NCBI GenBank assembly: GCA_033852075.1
Contig: JAWSVC010000015.1
Location: 62,001-126,000 of the forward strand
Origin: QZLE01 sp033852075
GTDB taxonomy: Bacteria > Pseudomonadota > Gammaproteobacteria > QZLD01
DNA length: 64,000 nucleotides
Direction: 5' to 3'
Shown piece by piece: positions 8,898 through 17,070 of this stretch (its first letter is position 1; each line of letters starts with the position of its first letter). The notes under the pieces are model-generated. The model saw nothing but the letters and a program-made list of their open reading frames with translations, was not told the DNA's origin and did not search any database. The position numbers were made by a program, and so were the translations under genes.

Positions 8898-9620
8898 TTA
8901 TTGCAATCTTTTCAACAAAGCATCCGGAGGTAGATATCCTGGAAAGATTTTACCATCTTCAGTAACAATTCCAGGGGTACCACGAATTCCAATTTCACGA
9001 GCCAAATTATATTGATCAGCAATTGTATTATCACAACTTTTATCAGCTACAGTTTTACCATTCTTTAGGTCTGTAATAGCTTTATTCGGATCATCAGCAC
9101 ACACTGCAGAAACCGCTTTCCTATAAGAATTCGATTGTAAACCAGCTCTTGGCATGAATAGGTAACTAATTTGAATACCTTTTTCCAAATATCCATTCAT
9201 ATCATTATGTAATTTACGACAATAACCACAATCAATATCAGTAAACACTGTAACCTTATGCTTTGGTTTGTCTTTAGTTTTAAAGGTAATACCACCTTTT
9301 TTAACCGCATCTACAACAACTTTTGCACGAGCTTGCTCTCTAACGGGTGATGAAAGATCCTTTCTCTCTTTAATATCAAAAATATCACCATCAAACATAA
9401 ATTGGCCATTTTTAGAAAAGTATAAAAGTTGTGCTCCAATAACTACTTCATAAATACCTTCAACCGGAGATGGTGAAATAATGTCAGGTTTCTTTCCTGG
9501 AAGGATGGTAGCTAATGATTTTTTTATTCCATCATAGTTTTCAGCACTAAATGCCACCATTGAAAGGCTAGAGGCAAGTACTGCTACAACCATTGCGATT
9601 AAACGGGTTAACTTCAACAT
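8898..9620 (-). CDS. dsbC: Periplasmic thiol:disulfide isomerase DsbC
   Basis: It reshuffles wrong disulfides in periplasmic proteins and works as a homodimer kept reduced by DsbD. The chain has a signal peptide (ends AFSA), a DsbC N-terminal dimerisation domain, then a thioredoxin fold with the CGYC active site near residues 131-134 and the cis-Pro loop RGTPGIV near the C-terminus. The frame extends 10 codons upstream to 9650, but the ATG at 9620 has a GAGAG site at good spacing and leaves a proper signal peptide. Confidence 0.93.
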   Translation of the reverse strand: MLKLTRLIAMVVAVLASSLSMVAFSAENYDGIKKSLATILPGKKPDIISPSPVEGIYEVVIGAQLLYFSKNGQFMFDGDIFDIKERKDLSSPVREQARAKVVVDAVKKGGITFKTKDKPKHKVTVFTDIDCGYCRKLHNDMNGYLEKGIQISYLFMPRAGLQSNSYRKAVSAVCADDPNKAITDLKNGKTVADKSCDNTIADQYNLAREIGIRGTPGIVTEDGKIFPGYLPPDALLKRLQ

Positions 9621-9810
9621 AATTTTTCTCTCATTATTCGTGCTAGACACATTTTTTCATCGATAGAACATAAGACAGTTCATATAAGCAAATGTTCAAA
9701 TTGAAACTGTTGATATAATCTGGATAATACTAACATCATTTTATTTAACTAAATAGATTAATGCCTGATTTTCAACAATCTATTACAAATAATCGGTTCA
9801 AGACACCCAA

Positions 9811-10509
9811 ATGAACAACGTTGATACAACAGAAATAGAAAAATTTAATAATATAGCCTCCGAATGGTGGGATATAAATGGTAAATTCAAGCCGTTACAT
9901 ACACTTAATAACACAAGACTTGAATTTATAAAAACTCACACTGAACTTAATACGCACAATATTATTGATGTGGGATGTGGAGGCGGACTGTTATCAGAGC
10001 TTTTAACAAAAGAACACGCCAAGGTAACAGCTATTGATATGGCAGAACAATCGTTATCTATTGCGCAAACCCATGCCAAAAATAGCAATCTTGATATTGA
10101 TTATCAAAAAATAACGGTAGAAGATTTCTCAAAGAATAATCCAGAAGCTTTTGATGTTATTACATGTATGGAAATGCTTGAGCATGTACCAAACCCTTTA
10201 AGCATAATTGAATCCTGTTCCAGTTTACTTAAACCTAGTGGTTTGGCATTTTTTTCAACACTAAATAGATCCGCATTATCATTTCTTATGTCGATAGTAG
10301 GTGCAGAATATATTTTAAATATCCTTCCAAAAGGAACTCATCGTTTTGATAAATATATTAAGCCTTCAGAATTGGTCTCTTATTGCAAATCACACAACTT
10401 AAATCTACTGTCAGTCAAGGGAATAAGTTACAATCCTATAACCAATACTTCAAAGATTACCAATAATCTAAACGTTAACTATATAGCTGTTTTTCAAAAA
10501 GGTGCCTGA
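9811..10509 (+). CDS. ubiG: Ubiquinone biosynthesis O-methyltransferase UbiG
   Basis: It performs both O-methylations of ubiquinone biosynthesis with S-adenosylmethionine. The chain contains EIEKFNNIASEWWD at the N-terminus, the SAM motif IDVGCGGGLLSE, and the UbiG-type CMEMLEHVPNP. The 232-residue length is normal. It is immediately followed (2 bases) by a HAD phosphatase, the usual gammaproteobacterial pairing. The upstream 160 bases hold the divergent promoters for dsbC and ubiG. Confidence 0.96.
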   Translation: MNNVDTTEIEKFNNIASEWWDINGKFKPLHTLNNTRLEFIKTHTELNTHNIIDVGCGGGLLSELLTKEHAKVTAIDMAEQSLSIAQTHAKNSNLDIDYQKITVEDFSKNNPEAFDVITCMEMLEHVPNPLSIIESCSSLLKPSGLAFFSTLNRSALSFLMSIVGAEYILNILPKGTHRFDKYIKPSELVSYCKSHNLNLLSVKGISYNPITNTSKITNNLNVNYIAVFQKGA

Positions 10510-10511
10510 TA

Positions 10512-11177
10512 ATGCCTATTCTGGATAATATTCAGTCTGTTTTATTTGATCTTGATGGCACTTTACTCGATACGGCTCCAGATATGATTGATGCTGTTAA
10601 TGCGATCAGAACTGATCTTGGTTTAGAACCAAAGCCTTTTGAGGAATTAAGAAACACTGTATCTCACGGCGGAGCCGCGTTGATTCGTAAGGCCTTGGAT
10701 ATTTCCGATAACCACCCTGATTTCCAAGCCCTCCTTGATAAATTTTTAAATATTTATCAACAAAATATTGCCAATAAAACCAGCTTTTTTCCAGGCATGG
10801 AGCAAGTAATTGATAAACTTGAAGAATTAAACATCCCTTGGGGAATTGTTACAAACAAACCTCAAAGGTTTACATTGGAACTAATTAAGAAACTAAATAT
10901 TCATAAAAGAACTTCATGCATTGTATCCGGAGATACTTTAGATCAAAGAAAACCCCACCCCGCTCCACTGCTGCATGCTTGTAAACTGCTAAATGTTAAA
11001 CCTGAAAATACTATTTATGTTGGCGATGCACAAAGAGATATTGAGGCAGGGAATAATGCATCAATGCATACATTAATCGCCATGTTTGGTTATATAGATC
11101 AATCTGATCAACCAGAACTTTGGCAAGCAAATCAAATAATAAACAAACCAGAAGATATTATAAAAATAATTATTTAA
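10512..11177 (+). CDS. HAD-IA phosphatase, Gph/MupP type
   Basis: A 221-residue haloacid-dehalogenase hydrolase. Motif I is DLDGTLLDT, motif II is VTNKP, and motif IV is VGDAQRDIEAG. Its sequence fits phosphoglycolate phosphatase, but in pseudomonads and relatives the gene directly after ubiG is MupP, the MurNAc-6-phosphate phosphatase of the cell-wall recycling bypass. The tight coupling to ubiG fits either name. I leave the symbol open: family certain, substrate not. Confidence 0.9.
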   Translation: MPILDNIQSVLFDLDGTLLDTAPDMIDAVNAIRTDLGLEPKPFEELRNTVSHGGAALIRKALDISDNHPDFQALLDKFLNIYQQNIANKTSFFPGMEQVIDKLEELNIPWGIVTNKPQRFTLELIKKLNIHKRTSCIVSGDTLDQRKPHPAPLLHACKLLNVKPENTIYVGDAQRDIEAGNNASMHTLIAMFGYIDQSDQPELWQANQIINKPEDIIKIII

Positions 11178-11188
11178 TAATCAAAGAC

Positions 11189-11641
11189 TCAATCAAGAAT
11201 TTCTAACGCCATCACAATAGCATCTTCACGACCATTTTTAGCAGGATAATATCCATTGCGCACACCTACTTCAACAAATGCGCACTTATTATATAAGTTT
11301 ATTGCTGGCATATTTGAAGATCTTACTTCAAGAAAAACAGTATGTATTCCATTACTTTTGCAGTAATTTAAAGCTTCAAACATAAGTTTTTCTGCAATCC
11401 CATTTTTCCTAAATTTATAGTCAACGCATACATTAAGAATATTTGATTCATCTGCCGCTATTGTTTGAATAATATATCCAATAATTTCATCATCTTGAAT
11501 ATATACATAAGAGACATAATTGTCTTTAAAGCAATCAGACATAATGGCTTCAGACCATGGATAAGGGTGATTGGTTTCCTCAATACGCATAATATGCATC
11601 AAATCTGCAGCAGTCATTCTTCTAATAATATCTTGCTGCAT
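11189..11641 (-). CDS. rimI: Ribosomal protein S18 alanine N-acetyltransferase RimI
   Basis: A GNAT-fold enzyme that acetylates the N-terminal alanine of S18. The protein has the RimI pattern: HIMRIEETNHPYPWSE at the N-terminus, VDYKFRKNGIAEKLM (acetyl-CoA loop), FLEVRSSNMPAINLY and the C-terminal NGYYP. Length is 150. It follows the uracil-DNA glycosylase gene with a 16-base gap on the minus strand, a frequent gammaproteobacterial neighbourhood. Confidence 0.93.
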   Translation of the reverse strand: MQQDIIRRMTAADLMHIMRIEETNHPYPWSEAIMSDCFKDNYVSYVYIQDDEIIGYIIQTIAADESNILNVCVDYKFRKNGIAEKLMFEALNYCKSNGIHTVFLEVRSSNMPAINLYNKCAFVEVGVRNGYYPAKNGREDAIVMALEILD

Positions 11642-11657
11642 CGTCAGCCACTAAAAA

Positions 11658-12452
11658 CTATTCTGATTGAGACAATAAAAACTGTACGAATTTCAAATCA
11701 TCCCATGCCTTTGCTTTTTCTGAAGGGGAACGAAGTAAATATGCGGGGTGATATGTAGCAACAAGAGGAATTCTCTGCTCTCCATAATCATGAGGCTGAC
11801 CTCTAAGGCGTGAAATTGGCGTATTAGATTCTAAAAGATTTTGAGCCGAAACTCGTCCCAACGACAGAATTACTTTAGGCTCAATAAGTTCTATTTGTTT
11901 ATTCAGATACCCAATACAATTTTCAACCTCATCCTTTTGCGGATCTCTATTATTTGGAGGGCGACACTTAAGAATATTAGCAATGAAAATCTGATTCCTT
12001 TGCAGTCCGATAGCTTCCAGCATTTTATCAAGAAGCTTTCCTGCACGACCAACAAAAGGCTCCCCTTGCTTATCCTCATCAGCACCTGGTGCTTCTCCAA
12101 TCAACATCAGTTCCGCATTAGGATTACCAGCTCCAAACACAGTGTTATTCCGCTGTTGTGCAATTTGGCATTTAGTACAGTTTGAAATTAATTGGCGAAG
12201 TTGATCAAGGTTATCAATATCATTAAATGCAGAAATAGTTTGGTCAGTACTGCCTGCTTTCAAAGTCGATTCAATGGGCTCTTGTGGCTGTGAAACAGGA
12301 GCAGATTCGATTATTTGCTCTATTACTGTATCAGAAATAGATTCATCAACTGATTCCGAACTGGAAATTATCTCTGGCGCACTATCATTCCGTGGAATCC
12401 ATTGCTGGATTCCCATGGCTTCAAGATATTGCTGATTAAGACTGTTTTCCAT
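11658..12452 (-). CDS. Uracil-DNA glycosylase, family 4 (UDGa type)
   Basis: An iron-sulfur uracil-DNA glycosylase that removes uracil from DNA in base-excision repair. The C-terminal 180 residues hold the catalytic domain: the CTKC pair of Fe-S ligands, motif GEAPGADEDKQGEPFVGRAG, and the active-site HPAYLLRSP. The N-terminal part begins with YLEAMGIQQWIPR, shared by gammaproteobacterial members, followed by a low-complexity linker rich in Glu and Ser (about 25-75). It is upstream of rimI in a likely two-gene operon. Confidence 0.9.
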   Translation of the reverse strand: MENSLNQQYLEAMGIQQWIPRNDSAPEIISSSESVDESISDTVIEQIIESAPVSQPQEPIESTLKAGSTDQTISAFNDIDNLDQLRQLISNCTKCQIAQQRNNTVFGAGNPNAELMLIGEAPGADEDKQGEPFVGRAGKLLDKMLEAIGLQRNQIFIANILKCRPPNNRDPQKDEVENCIGYLNKQIELIEPKVILSLGRVSAQNLLESNTPISRLRGQPHDYGEQRIPLVATYHPAYLLRSPSEKAKAWDDLKFVQFLLSQSE

Positions 12453-12470
12453 ATATTATCTTTACTTAAT

Positions 12471-12498
12471 GCATTCCCAGGCAGAGTTTGGGAACGAG
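12471..12498. repeat. Short palindromic repeat (TTCCCA...TGGGAA)
   Basis: An inverted repeat TTCCCA / TGGGAA with a 9-base spacer, set in a GCATTCCCAGGC...TTTGGGAACGAG context. That context resembles a palindrome commonly dispersed in proteobacterial intergenic regions. Family membership is from memory of similar sequences and not verified. Confidence 0.5.
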
Positions 12499-12512
12499 AA
12501 ATGTAGCAATCC

Positions 12513-12592
12513 CGTCATTCCTGACAGCACGAAGAGCATAATCATGATTCCAGAAAATAAGTAACTGGATACCGGCCTTCGCCGGTATGACG
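12513..12592. repeat. REP-like element with hairpin
   Basis: An 80-base element bounded by CGTCAT and its complement ATGACG. Inside is a perfect 8-bp hairpin ATACCGGC-CTTC-GCCGGTAT (12569-12588). A similar CTGGATACC hairpin recurs before xerD at 21620, with a different stem core, which supports a dispersed repeat family. Confidence 0.6.
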
Positions 12593-12691
12593 TTTCATTG
12601 ACTGACAAAATAACTCAGCTCACATGTCAAATATTACAATTTAAAGCGTTATGAACGCAATTCATAAACTCAATATTCAGTAGATTATCCA

Positions 12692-12818
12692 TTTAAACCG
12701 TCGTGAGCGAAACTTAGACGAGGCGCAGGTGATTTTAAATCGCGAAGTTTACATGAAGTAAATAAGGCGGTTTTCAAATCATCTGCAACAAAGTATAAGT
12801 AAGCGCAACAGGTTTAAA
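12692..12818. repeat. MITE-like inverted-repeat element touching the leuA stop
   Basis: An element of about 127 bases ends in TTTAAACC and GGTTTAAA, the latter overlapping the leuA stop codon. Inside it, an imperfect stem of about 20 bp starts GCAGGTGATTT (from 12726) and pairs with the segment ending at about 12785, around a loop of about 25 bases. The arrangement suggests a non-coding mobile or structured repeat that now supplies the leuA 3' end. Confidence 0.55.
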
Positions 12819-14364
12819 CTTCGTCGACTTGAGGGTGCGTTCTGTCTTTCCTCATAAACATCAAATTCAACGCGTTAATATAAGCCTTGGCTGAAGCAAT
12901 AACAATATCTGTATCAGATCCATGACCATTAACAATATTACCATCTTTTTCCAGTCTTACGGTTACATCTCCTTGCGAATCAGTACCACTGGTGATATTG
13001 CTTACTGAATAAAGCTTAAGCTCAGATTCACTATTAATGATCTCTTCAATAGCTCTATATACTGCATCAACTGGTCCACTACCTTCTTTCTCTGCGCTCT
13101 TTTCCTCATCATTAACTAACAAGGTTACCTTGGAAAAAGGTTTTTCGCCTGTTTCTGATCTAGAGCTTAATGAAACCAGCTTAACGAACTCATTGGTGCT
13201 TTCCATACTTGTATTGGTAACCAAAGCCTGAAGATCCTCGTCAAAAATATCGTGCTTTTTATCAGCAAGGTCTTTAAAACGGGCAAAGGCATCGTTTAAT
13301 TCTTTTTCAGAAGAAAACTCAACACCAATATCTGCCAAGCGAGCCTTAAATGCATTCCTGCCTGAATGTTTGCCTAATACAAGACTATTTTCACCCCAAC
13401 CAACATCTTCAGCACGCATAATCTCGTAAGTTTCACGATTCTTTAATACGCCATCTTGGTGAATACCGGCTTCATGAGCAAATGCATTTGCCCCAACAAT
13501 TGCTTTATTAGGCTGAACGGCAAATCCGGTTATACCTGAAACTAATTTTGAGCATGCAACAATCTGAGTTGTATCTATATCAGTATCGCACTCAAACAAA
13601 TCTTGTCTGGTGCGAACTGCCATAACCACCTCTTCTAAAGAGCAGTTACCAGCTCTTTCACCAAGACCATTAATTGTACATTCAACCTGTCTGGCACCAT
13701 TTAATACAGCAGATAGAGAGTTAGCTGTTGCCAAACCTAAGTCATTGTGACAATGAATTGAGAAAATAGCTTTATCTGAATTTGGCACATCTGTGATAAT
13801 GCGTTTGATCAATGCTCCAAATTGATCCGGAACGTTGTAACCAACAGTATCAGGAATATTAATGGTTTTAGCACCCGCTTTTATTACCTCTTCAATAATA
13901 CGGCATAAGAACACAGGATCAGATCTTCCCGCGTCTTCAGGCGAAAATTCAACATCATCAGTATATTTAAGCGCTCTTTTAACCGCCCACACTGCCTGTT
14001 CAACAACTTCATCAGGCTCCATCATTAGCTTTTGCTGCATATGAATCGGTGATGTTGCAATAAATGTATGTATACGTGGTGCAGCAGCACCTTTTAAAGC
14101 AGCTCCTGCCTGATCGATATCCTCTTTGCGTGCTCTGGCAAGGCCGCACACACCAGAATTTTTTACTGCTGCTGCAACAGCTTGTACGGCTTCAAAATCA
14201 CCAGGACTTGATGCGGGAAAACCAGCTTCCATAACATCAACACGAAGCTTTTCCAACATCTTGGCAATTCTTACTTTTTCATCTTTAGTCATTGATGCGC
14301 CAGGGCTTTGCTCTCCATCGCGCATTGTTGTATCAAATATAAATAATTTGTCTTTTTTACCCAT
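12814..14364 (-). CDS. leuA: 2-isopropylmalate synthase
   Basis: First committed step of leucine synthesis: condensation of acetyl-CoA and 2-oxoisovalerate. The protein starts MGKKDKLFIFDTTMRDGEQS, giving the metal- and substrate-binding FDTTMRDGEQ, and continues through the catalytic TIM barrel (HCHNDLGLA, GERAGN) to a C-terminal LeuA regulatory domain (about 390-516) for leucine feedback. The frame opens at a TTG at 14412, but ATG 14364 has GGAGAG at ideal spacing, giving 516 residues. A leucine-rich leader peptide and hairpins lie upstream (14423-14603), pointing to attenuation control. Confidence 0.96.
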   Translation of the reverse strand: MGKKDKLFIFDTTMRDGEQSPGASMTKDEKVRIAKMLEKLRVDVMEAGFPASSPGDFEAVQAVAAAVKNSGVCGLARARKEDIDQAGAALKGAAAPRIHTFIATSPIHMQQKLMMEPDEVVEQAVWAVKRALKYTDDVEFSPEDAGRSDPVFLCRIIEEVIKAGAKTINIPDTVGYNVPDQFGALIKRIITDVPNSDKAIFSIHCHNDLGLATANSLSAVLNGARQVECTINGLGERAGNCSLEEVVMAVRTRQDLFECDTDIDTTQIVACSKLVSGITGFAVQPNKAIVGANAFAHEAGIHQDGVLKNRETYEIMRAEDVGWGENSLVLGKHSGRNAFKARLADIGVEFSSEKELNDAFARFKDLADKKHDIFDEDLQALVTNTSMESTNEFVKLVSLSSRSETGEKPFSKVTLLVNDEEKSAEKEGSGPVDAVYRAIEEIINSESELKLYSVSNITSGTDSQGDVTVRLEKDGNIVNGHGSDTDIVIASAKAYINALNLMFMRKDRTHPQVDEV

Positions 14365-14422
14365 GATCTCTCTCCGGGGGAGTGCCTGCCAAATATTCCA
14401 TATTGTTTGCAAGCAAATAAAT

Positions 14423-14452
14423 AATTTTGCGCACTTCCGTAATCGCTAAATT
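14423..14452 (-). promoter_or_regulatory. Candidate attenuator hairpin of the leuA leader
   Basis: On the minus strand AATTTAGCG pairs with CGCAAAATT (one A-A mismatch) around a 12-base loop, followed by the T-rich ATTTATTTG. A competing pairing, GTAATC just after the leader stop with GATTAC inside this hairpin's loop region, could form instead. The U-run is imperfect, so the exact terminator/antiterminator pairing is tentative. Confidence 0.4.
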
Positions 14453-14492
14453 CAATCTGGTATGCGTTCCTCGCCAGGTTATGATTACTGCC

Positions 14493-14603
14493 CTAAGGCA
14501 GGAGTCGAAGAAGGAGAAGTTGGGTTGGAACAACTACAGACGCAAGAAAATCCACTGCTGAAGAGTGAATTTCGATTTGCTGTAAATAGTTATTCTTGGC
14601 CAT
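14493..14603 (-). CDS. leuL: Putative leu operon leader peptide (36 aa)
   Basis: A 36-codon frame on the minus strand starts ATG at 14603 and stops TAG at 14493, 129 bases before leuA. Near its C-terminus it encodes QLLLLRLLP, that is six leucine codons (CTT CTC CTT CTT, then CTC CTG) within seven, directly followed by overlapping hairpins. Leu-codon runs just upstream of leuA are the signature of transcriptional attenuation, in which a ribosome stalled for charged Leu-tRNA prevents termination. A sigma-70-like promoter is correctly placed at 14641-14669. The weak point is a poor ribosome-binding site (GGAAC, about 11 bases upstream). Confidence 0.75.
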   Translation of the reverse strand: MAKNNYLQQIEIHSSAVDFLASVVVPTQLLLLRLLP

Positions 14604-14640
14604 TGCTTAAATTGTTCCGAAAAATTTCCAACTTACTTAG

Positions 14641-14669
14641 ATAATAGCGGCTCTTTTATGTGCAGCCAA
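14641..14669 (-). promoter_or_regulatory. Putative sigma-70 promoter of the leuL-leuA transcript
   Basis: On the minus strand TTGGCT (-35) and TATTAT (-10) are spaced by exactly 17 bases. This places the start of transcription about 30 bases before the leader-peptide ATG, immediately after the pssA stop. Confidence 0.5.
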
Positions 14670-14695
14670 GAGGTAAAAACGAAAAAATATCATTT

Positions 14696-15532
14696 TTACT
14701 CATTTTCTTCGGAATCTTCTGTAATTTCAAAGTCAGGCTCTACCCTTTCTTCTTGTAATTCGCCTTTTTTCTTTAGTTTTCTGCGTTGTTTGATTTGCAT
14801 AACTGTCAATACCGGGCCAGACAGACAGTAACCAAAGAAGACAGCAAGAAGAACCAAAACAGGAATTATCCATATTCCAGCAAGTATCAGTACAATCGCT
14901 ACAATATTAATAAATGATACTTTCTTATATTTATCAATATCCTTAAAGCTGTAGTAGCGAACATTACTCACCATCAGGATTCCAACTCCTATCACCATAA
15001 ACAGGCAAAAGGCAGAAATTACACTTTGAGGAATAATCTTGTTTAACTCGTATACCTCTCCAGACAATACAATGCTCATTATTACAGCTGCTGCTGCAGG
15101 ACTAGCCAAACCTTGAAAATACTTTTTATCGATCACACCAACCTGAGTATTAAACCTAGCAAGACGAAGTGCTGCACATGCGGTATAGATAAACGCTCCT
15201 AACCAAGCAAGTTTTCCCCAAATAGGACCATAAGCAATAAATTCCTTTAGTGCCCACTCGTAGGCAACTAATGAAGGAGCCACGCCAAAACAAAGCATGT
15301 CAGAAATACTATCGTATTCGACTCCAAAATCACTTTGGGTATTAGTCATACGGGCTACACGGCCATCTAATCCATCAAATATCATAGCCAAAAAAATTGC
15401 AATCACTGCAGCCTTATAATCATGATTATTGGCAGCAACTACCGCATAAAAACCACAAAAAAGAGCTGATGTGGTAATCGTATTTGGCAGAAGATAAATC
15501 CCTCTTCGTCTCTTTTTTTCAATCTTTTCCAT
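14696..15532 (-). CDS. pssA: CDP-diacylglycerol--serine O-phosphatidyltransferase
   Basis: An integral membrane enzyme making phosphatidylserine, the precursor of phosphatidylethanolamine. The CDP-alcohol phosphatidyltransferase signature is complete: DGLDGRVARMTN followed by the SDFGVEYDSISD segment, about residues 50-75. Several hydrophobic segments span the rest, and a charged tail of about 30 residues ends the protein. It is the membrane-type (type II) enzyme. It lies upstream of leuA on the same strand, an arrangement also seen in other gammaproteobacteria where leuA follows pssA. Confidence 0.95.
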   Translation of the reverse strand: MEKIEKKRRRGIYLLPNTITTSALFCGFYAVVAANNHDYKAAVIAIFLAMIFDGLDGRVARMTNTQSDFGVEYDSISDMLCFGVAPSLVAYEWALKEFIAYGPIWGKLAWLGAFIYTACAALRLARFNTQVGVIDKKYFQGLASPAAAAVIMSIVLSGEVYELNKIIPQSVISAFCLFMVIGVGILMVSNVRYYSFKDIDKYKKVSFINIVAIVLILAGIWIIPVLVLLAVFFGYCLSGPVLTVMQIKQRRKLKKKGELQEERVEPDFEITEDSEENE

Positions 15533-15556
15533 ATTTATTCCGTTTATAATAAAACT

Positions 15557-16036
15557 CTATGAAGCCTTTTCATCAAGAGTATGCATAAATTCAAAACAAT
15601 GGCCTTCATTTAGACAATATTGCAGCCATTTATTCAAAAATTTATTAAGTTCCCATCGTTTTTCAAGATTAAGATCAGTTCTTTGGCGACAATTTATATT
15701 TATACCAAATTTCCCAATAGTATCATCTACAGAAACTTCAGCCATTCTGGCATCGTGATAAATATTAACAATCAATCCGGGATCATCATAGACCTCTTTA
15801 CCATTTTCAAATCTATGGCTTAAAAATATGGTAGTAGTGAATTTTTGTCTAGACAATACCTTTAACATTAATGGTACACCGCCAGAGACAATAGATATTA
15901 ATCCAACATCTATTGTTTGGATGTTAGGTATTAGCCTTCTTAGCTTAATGTAGCTATCTTCATATAACTCCATTAAGCTTGCAAAGGTGCGAGGTTCTAC
16001 CTCTGCAAGTACATTTTTATAGTGATTGAATATCAT
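15557..16036 (-). CDS. DUF1249 family protein (YqiB-like)
   Basis: A cytoplasmic protein of about 159 residues in the DUF1249 family, whose E. coli member is YqiB. Recognisable features are SLMELYEDSYIKLRRLIP near the N-terminus and VNIYHDARMAEVSV in the middle. No biochemical function is established. In many relatives it is next to nudF and cpdA; here it is 24 bases upstream of pssA, and the nudF-like gene is 25 kb away. The start is either TTG 16039 or ATG 16036; I use the ATG. Confidence 0.82.
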   Translation of the reverse strand: MIFNHYKNVLAEVEPRTFASLMELYEDSYIKLRRLIPNIQTIDVGLISIVSGGVPLMLKVLSRQKFTTTIFLSHRFENGKEVYDDPGLIVNIYHDARMAEVSVDDTIGKFGININCRQRTDLNLEKRWELNKFLNKWLQYCLNEGHCFEFMHTLDEKAS

Positions 16037-16098
16037 CAAAGAAGATTATCAGAAAATTAATTTAGTTTCCCCTAAAACATTTTTACTAAATACTTAAG

Positions 16099-16971
16099 TT
16101 AAATTGGATTAGCAATCTTACACACCATATCACCAACATTAACACTCAACTGATTCGCAACAAGGGAGCATTTGGCTATCAGCATAAAAAATATTTGTTT
16201 TTCTTTATTTGAACAAAGCGATTCATAATTTCCTTGTCCTTTGGATAAAATAAAGTCAGCTTTATTAAAAACTTTATTGAATTCATCACTCGTATATTCT
16301 AAACAAGTTCCTGGCGAACAATCACCATTAGAAATCACCGTATAATCTTCAGTTAGTCCGATTAATTTAGCATCCTGAAGGGTTGCATCGTTTAATATTG
16401 GTTCGCCCCTGACAGCAATAATTACTTTACTTCGATCCAAAACACCCTGATCAACCAAAGTATCAAGAAATAATTTATCAAAAACAATCTCACCTGCGTT
16501 ATCACATAGATATAAAAAGTTATTAGCATCCTTTATAGCTGAAATAAGTAATGATGAATCATCAGCAGCCAGTTCTTTAGCTATGGCATTTGAAATAACT
16601 TGTGAATGATCCATTCCATGATCGGTCCCCAAATCAATTATGTTGCCAGCAATAGCCAGTTTTAAAGCAGCAATAAGAGGCTGTTTATAATCAGCTATTG
16701 CCTCTTTAAATTCAGGAAGCATATCTAGAATTTTCTGGTTATCTAGCTTTTTTTCTTCTTCAAAAAGATCATTACAATTTAACTCTTTTCGCAAATATTC
16801 ATGCATATCGCGCGCAATCAATGGAGAGACAGTATTAAAATCCAAATGCGACATATAATTGAAAAACCAGTGAACTAATTCATCTTTTCTTTCTTTCGAG
16901 ATATTTTGACGTTCTACAAGCCTAAGATAACCACTCAAAGAACACTCTAAGCACTTATATTCTGTTTTCAA
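16099..16971 (-). CDS. DUF89 / ARMT1-like damage-control phosphatase family protein
   Basis: A 290-residue member of the DUF89 (ARMT1-like) family, metal-dependent phosphatases thought to remove damaged sugar-phosphate metabolites. The metal-site signature is visible as YLCDNAGEIVFDKLFLDTL (Asp-Asn), with VRGEPILNDATLQDA, SNGDCSPGTCLEY and ILSKGQGNYESL downstream. An N-terminal CLECSLS Cys pair also fits the prokaryotic subfamily. The start is a TTG with a clear AAGGTG six bases upstream. It is flanked by short gaps and unrelated genes, so its substrate is unknown. Confidence 0.85.
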   Translation of the reverse strand: MKTEYKCLECSLSGYLRLVERQNISKERKDELVHWFFNYMSHLDFNTVSPLIARDMHEYLRKELNCNDLFEEEKKLDNQKILDMLPEFKEAIADYKQPLIAALKLAIAGNIIDLGTDHGMDHSQVISNAIAKELAADDSSLLISAIKDANNFLYLCDNAGEIVFDKLFLDTLVDQGVLDRSKVIIAVRGEPILNDATLQDAKLIGLTEDYTVISNGDCSPGTCLEYTSDEFNKVFNKADFILSKGQGNYESLCSNKEKQIFFMLIAKCSLVANQLSVNVGDMVCKIANPI

Positions 16972-17070
16972 TTAAATCACCTTTGTATTAGCTCATCTAT
17001 GTGTTACGTTTACCGATAATAAATGACATTATACATTTCACCCATAATTTATGTAGGTATTTTCATCTAG

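Larger units (their letters stand above)
12453..12813. other. Repeat-packed intergenic gap between the UDG gene and leuA
   Basis: These 361 bases hold no plausible gene. They contain three different inverted-repeat elements back to back (12471-12498, 12513-12592, 12692-12818), each annotated separately. No transposase remnant is visible. Confidence 0.8.

Noticed and set aside
14462..14644. A 60-codon plus-strand open frame between leuA and pssA
   Set aside because: It is antisense to the leucine leader and its hairpins, has no ribosome-binding site and no recognisable protein features; it mirrors the leader peptide's codons.
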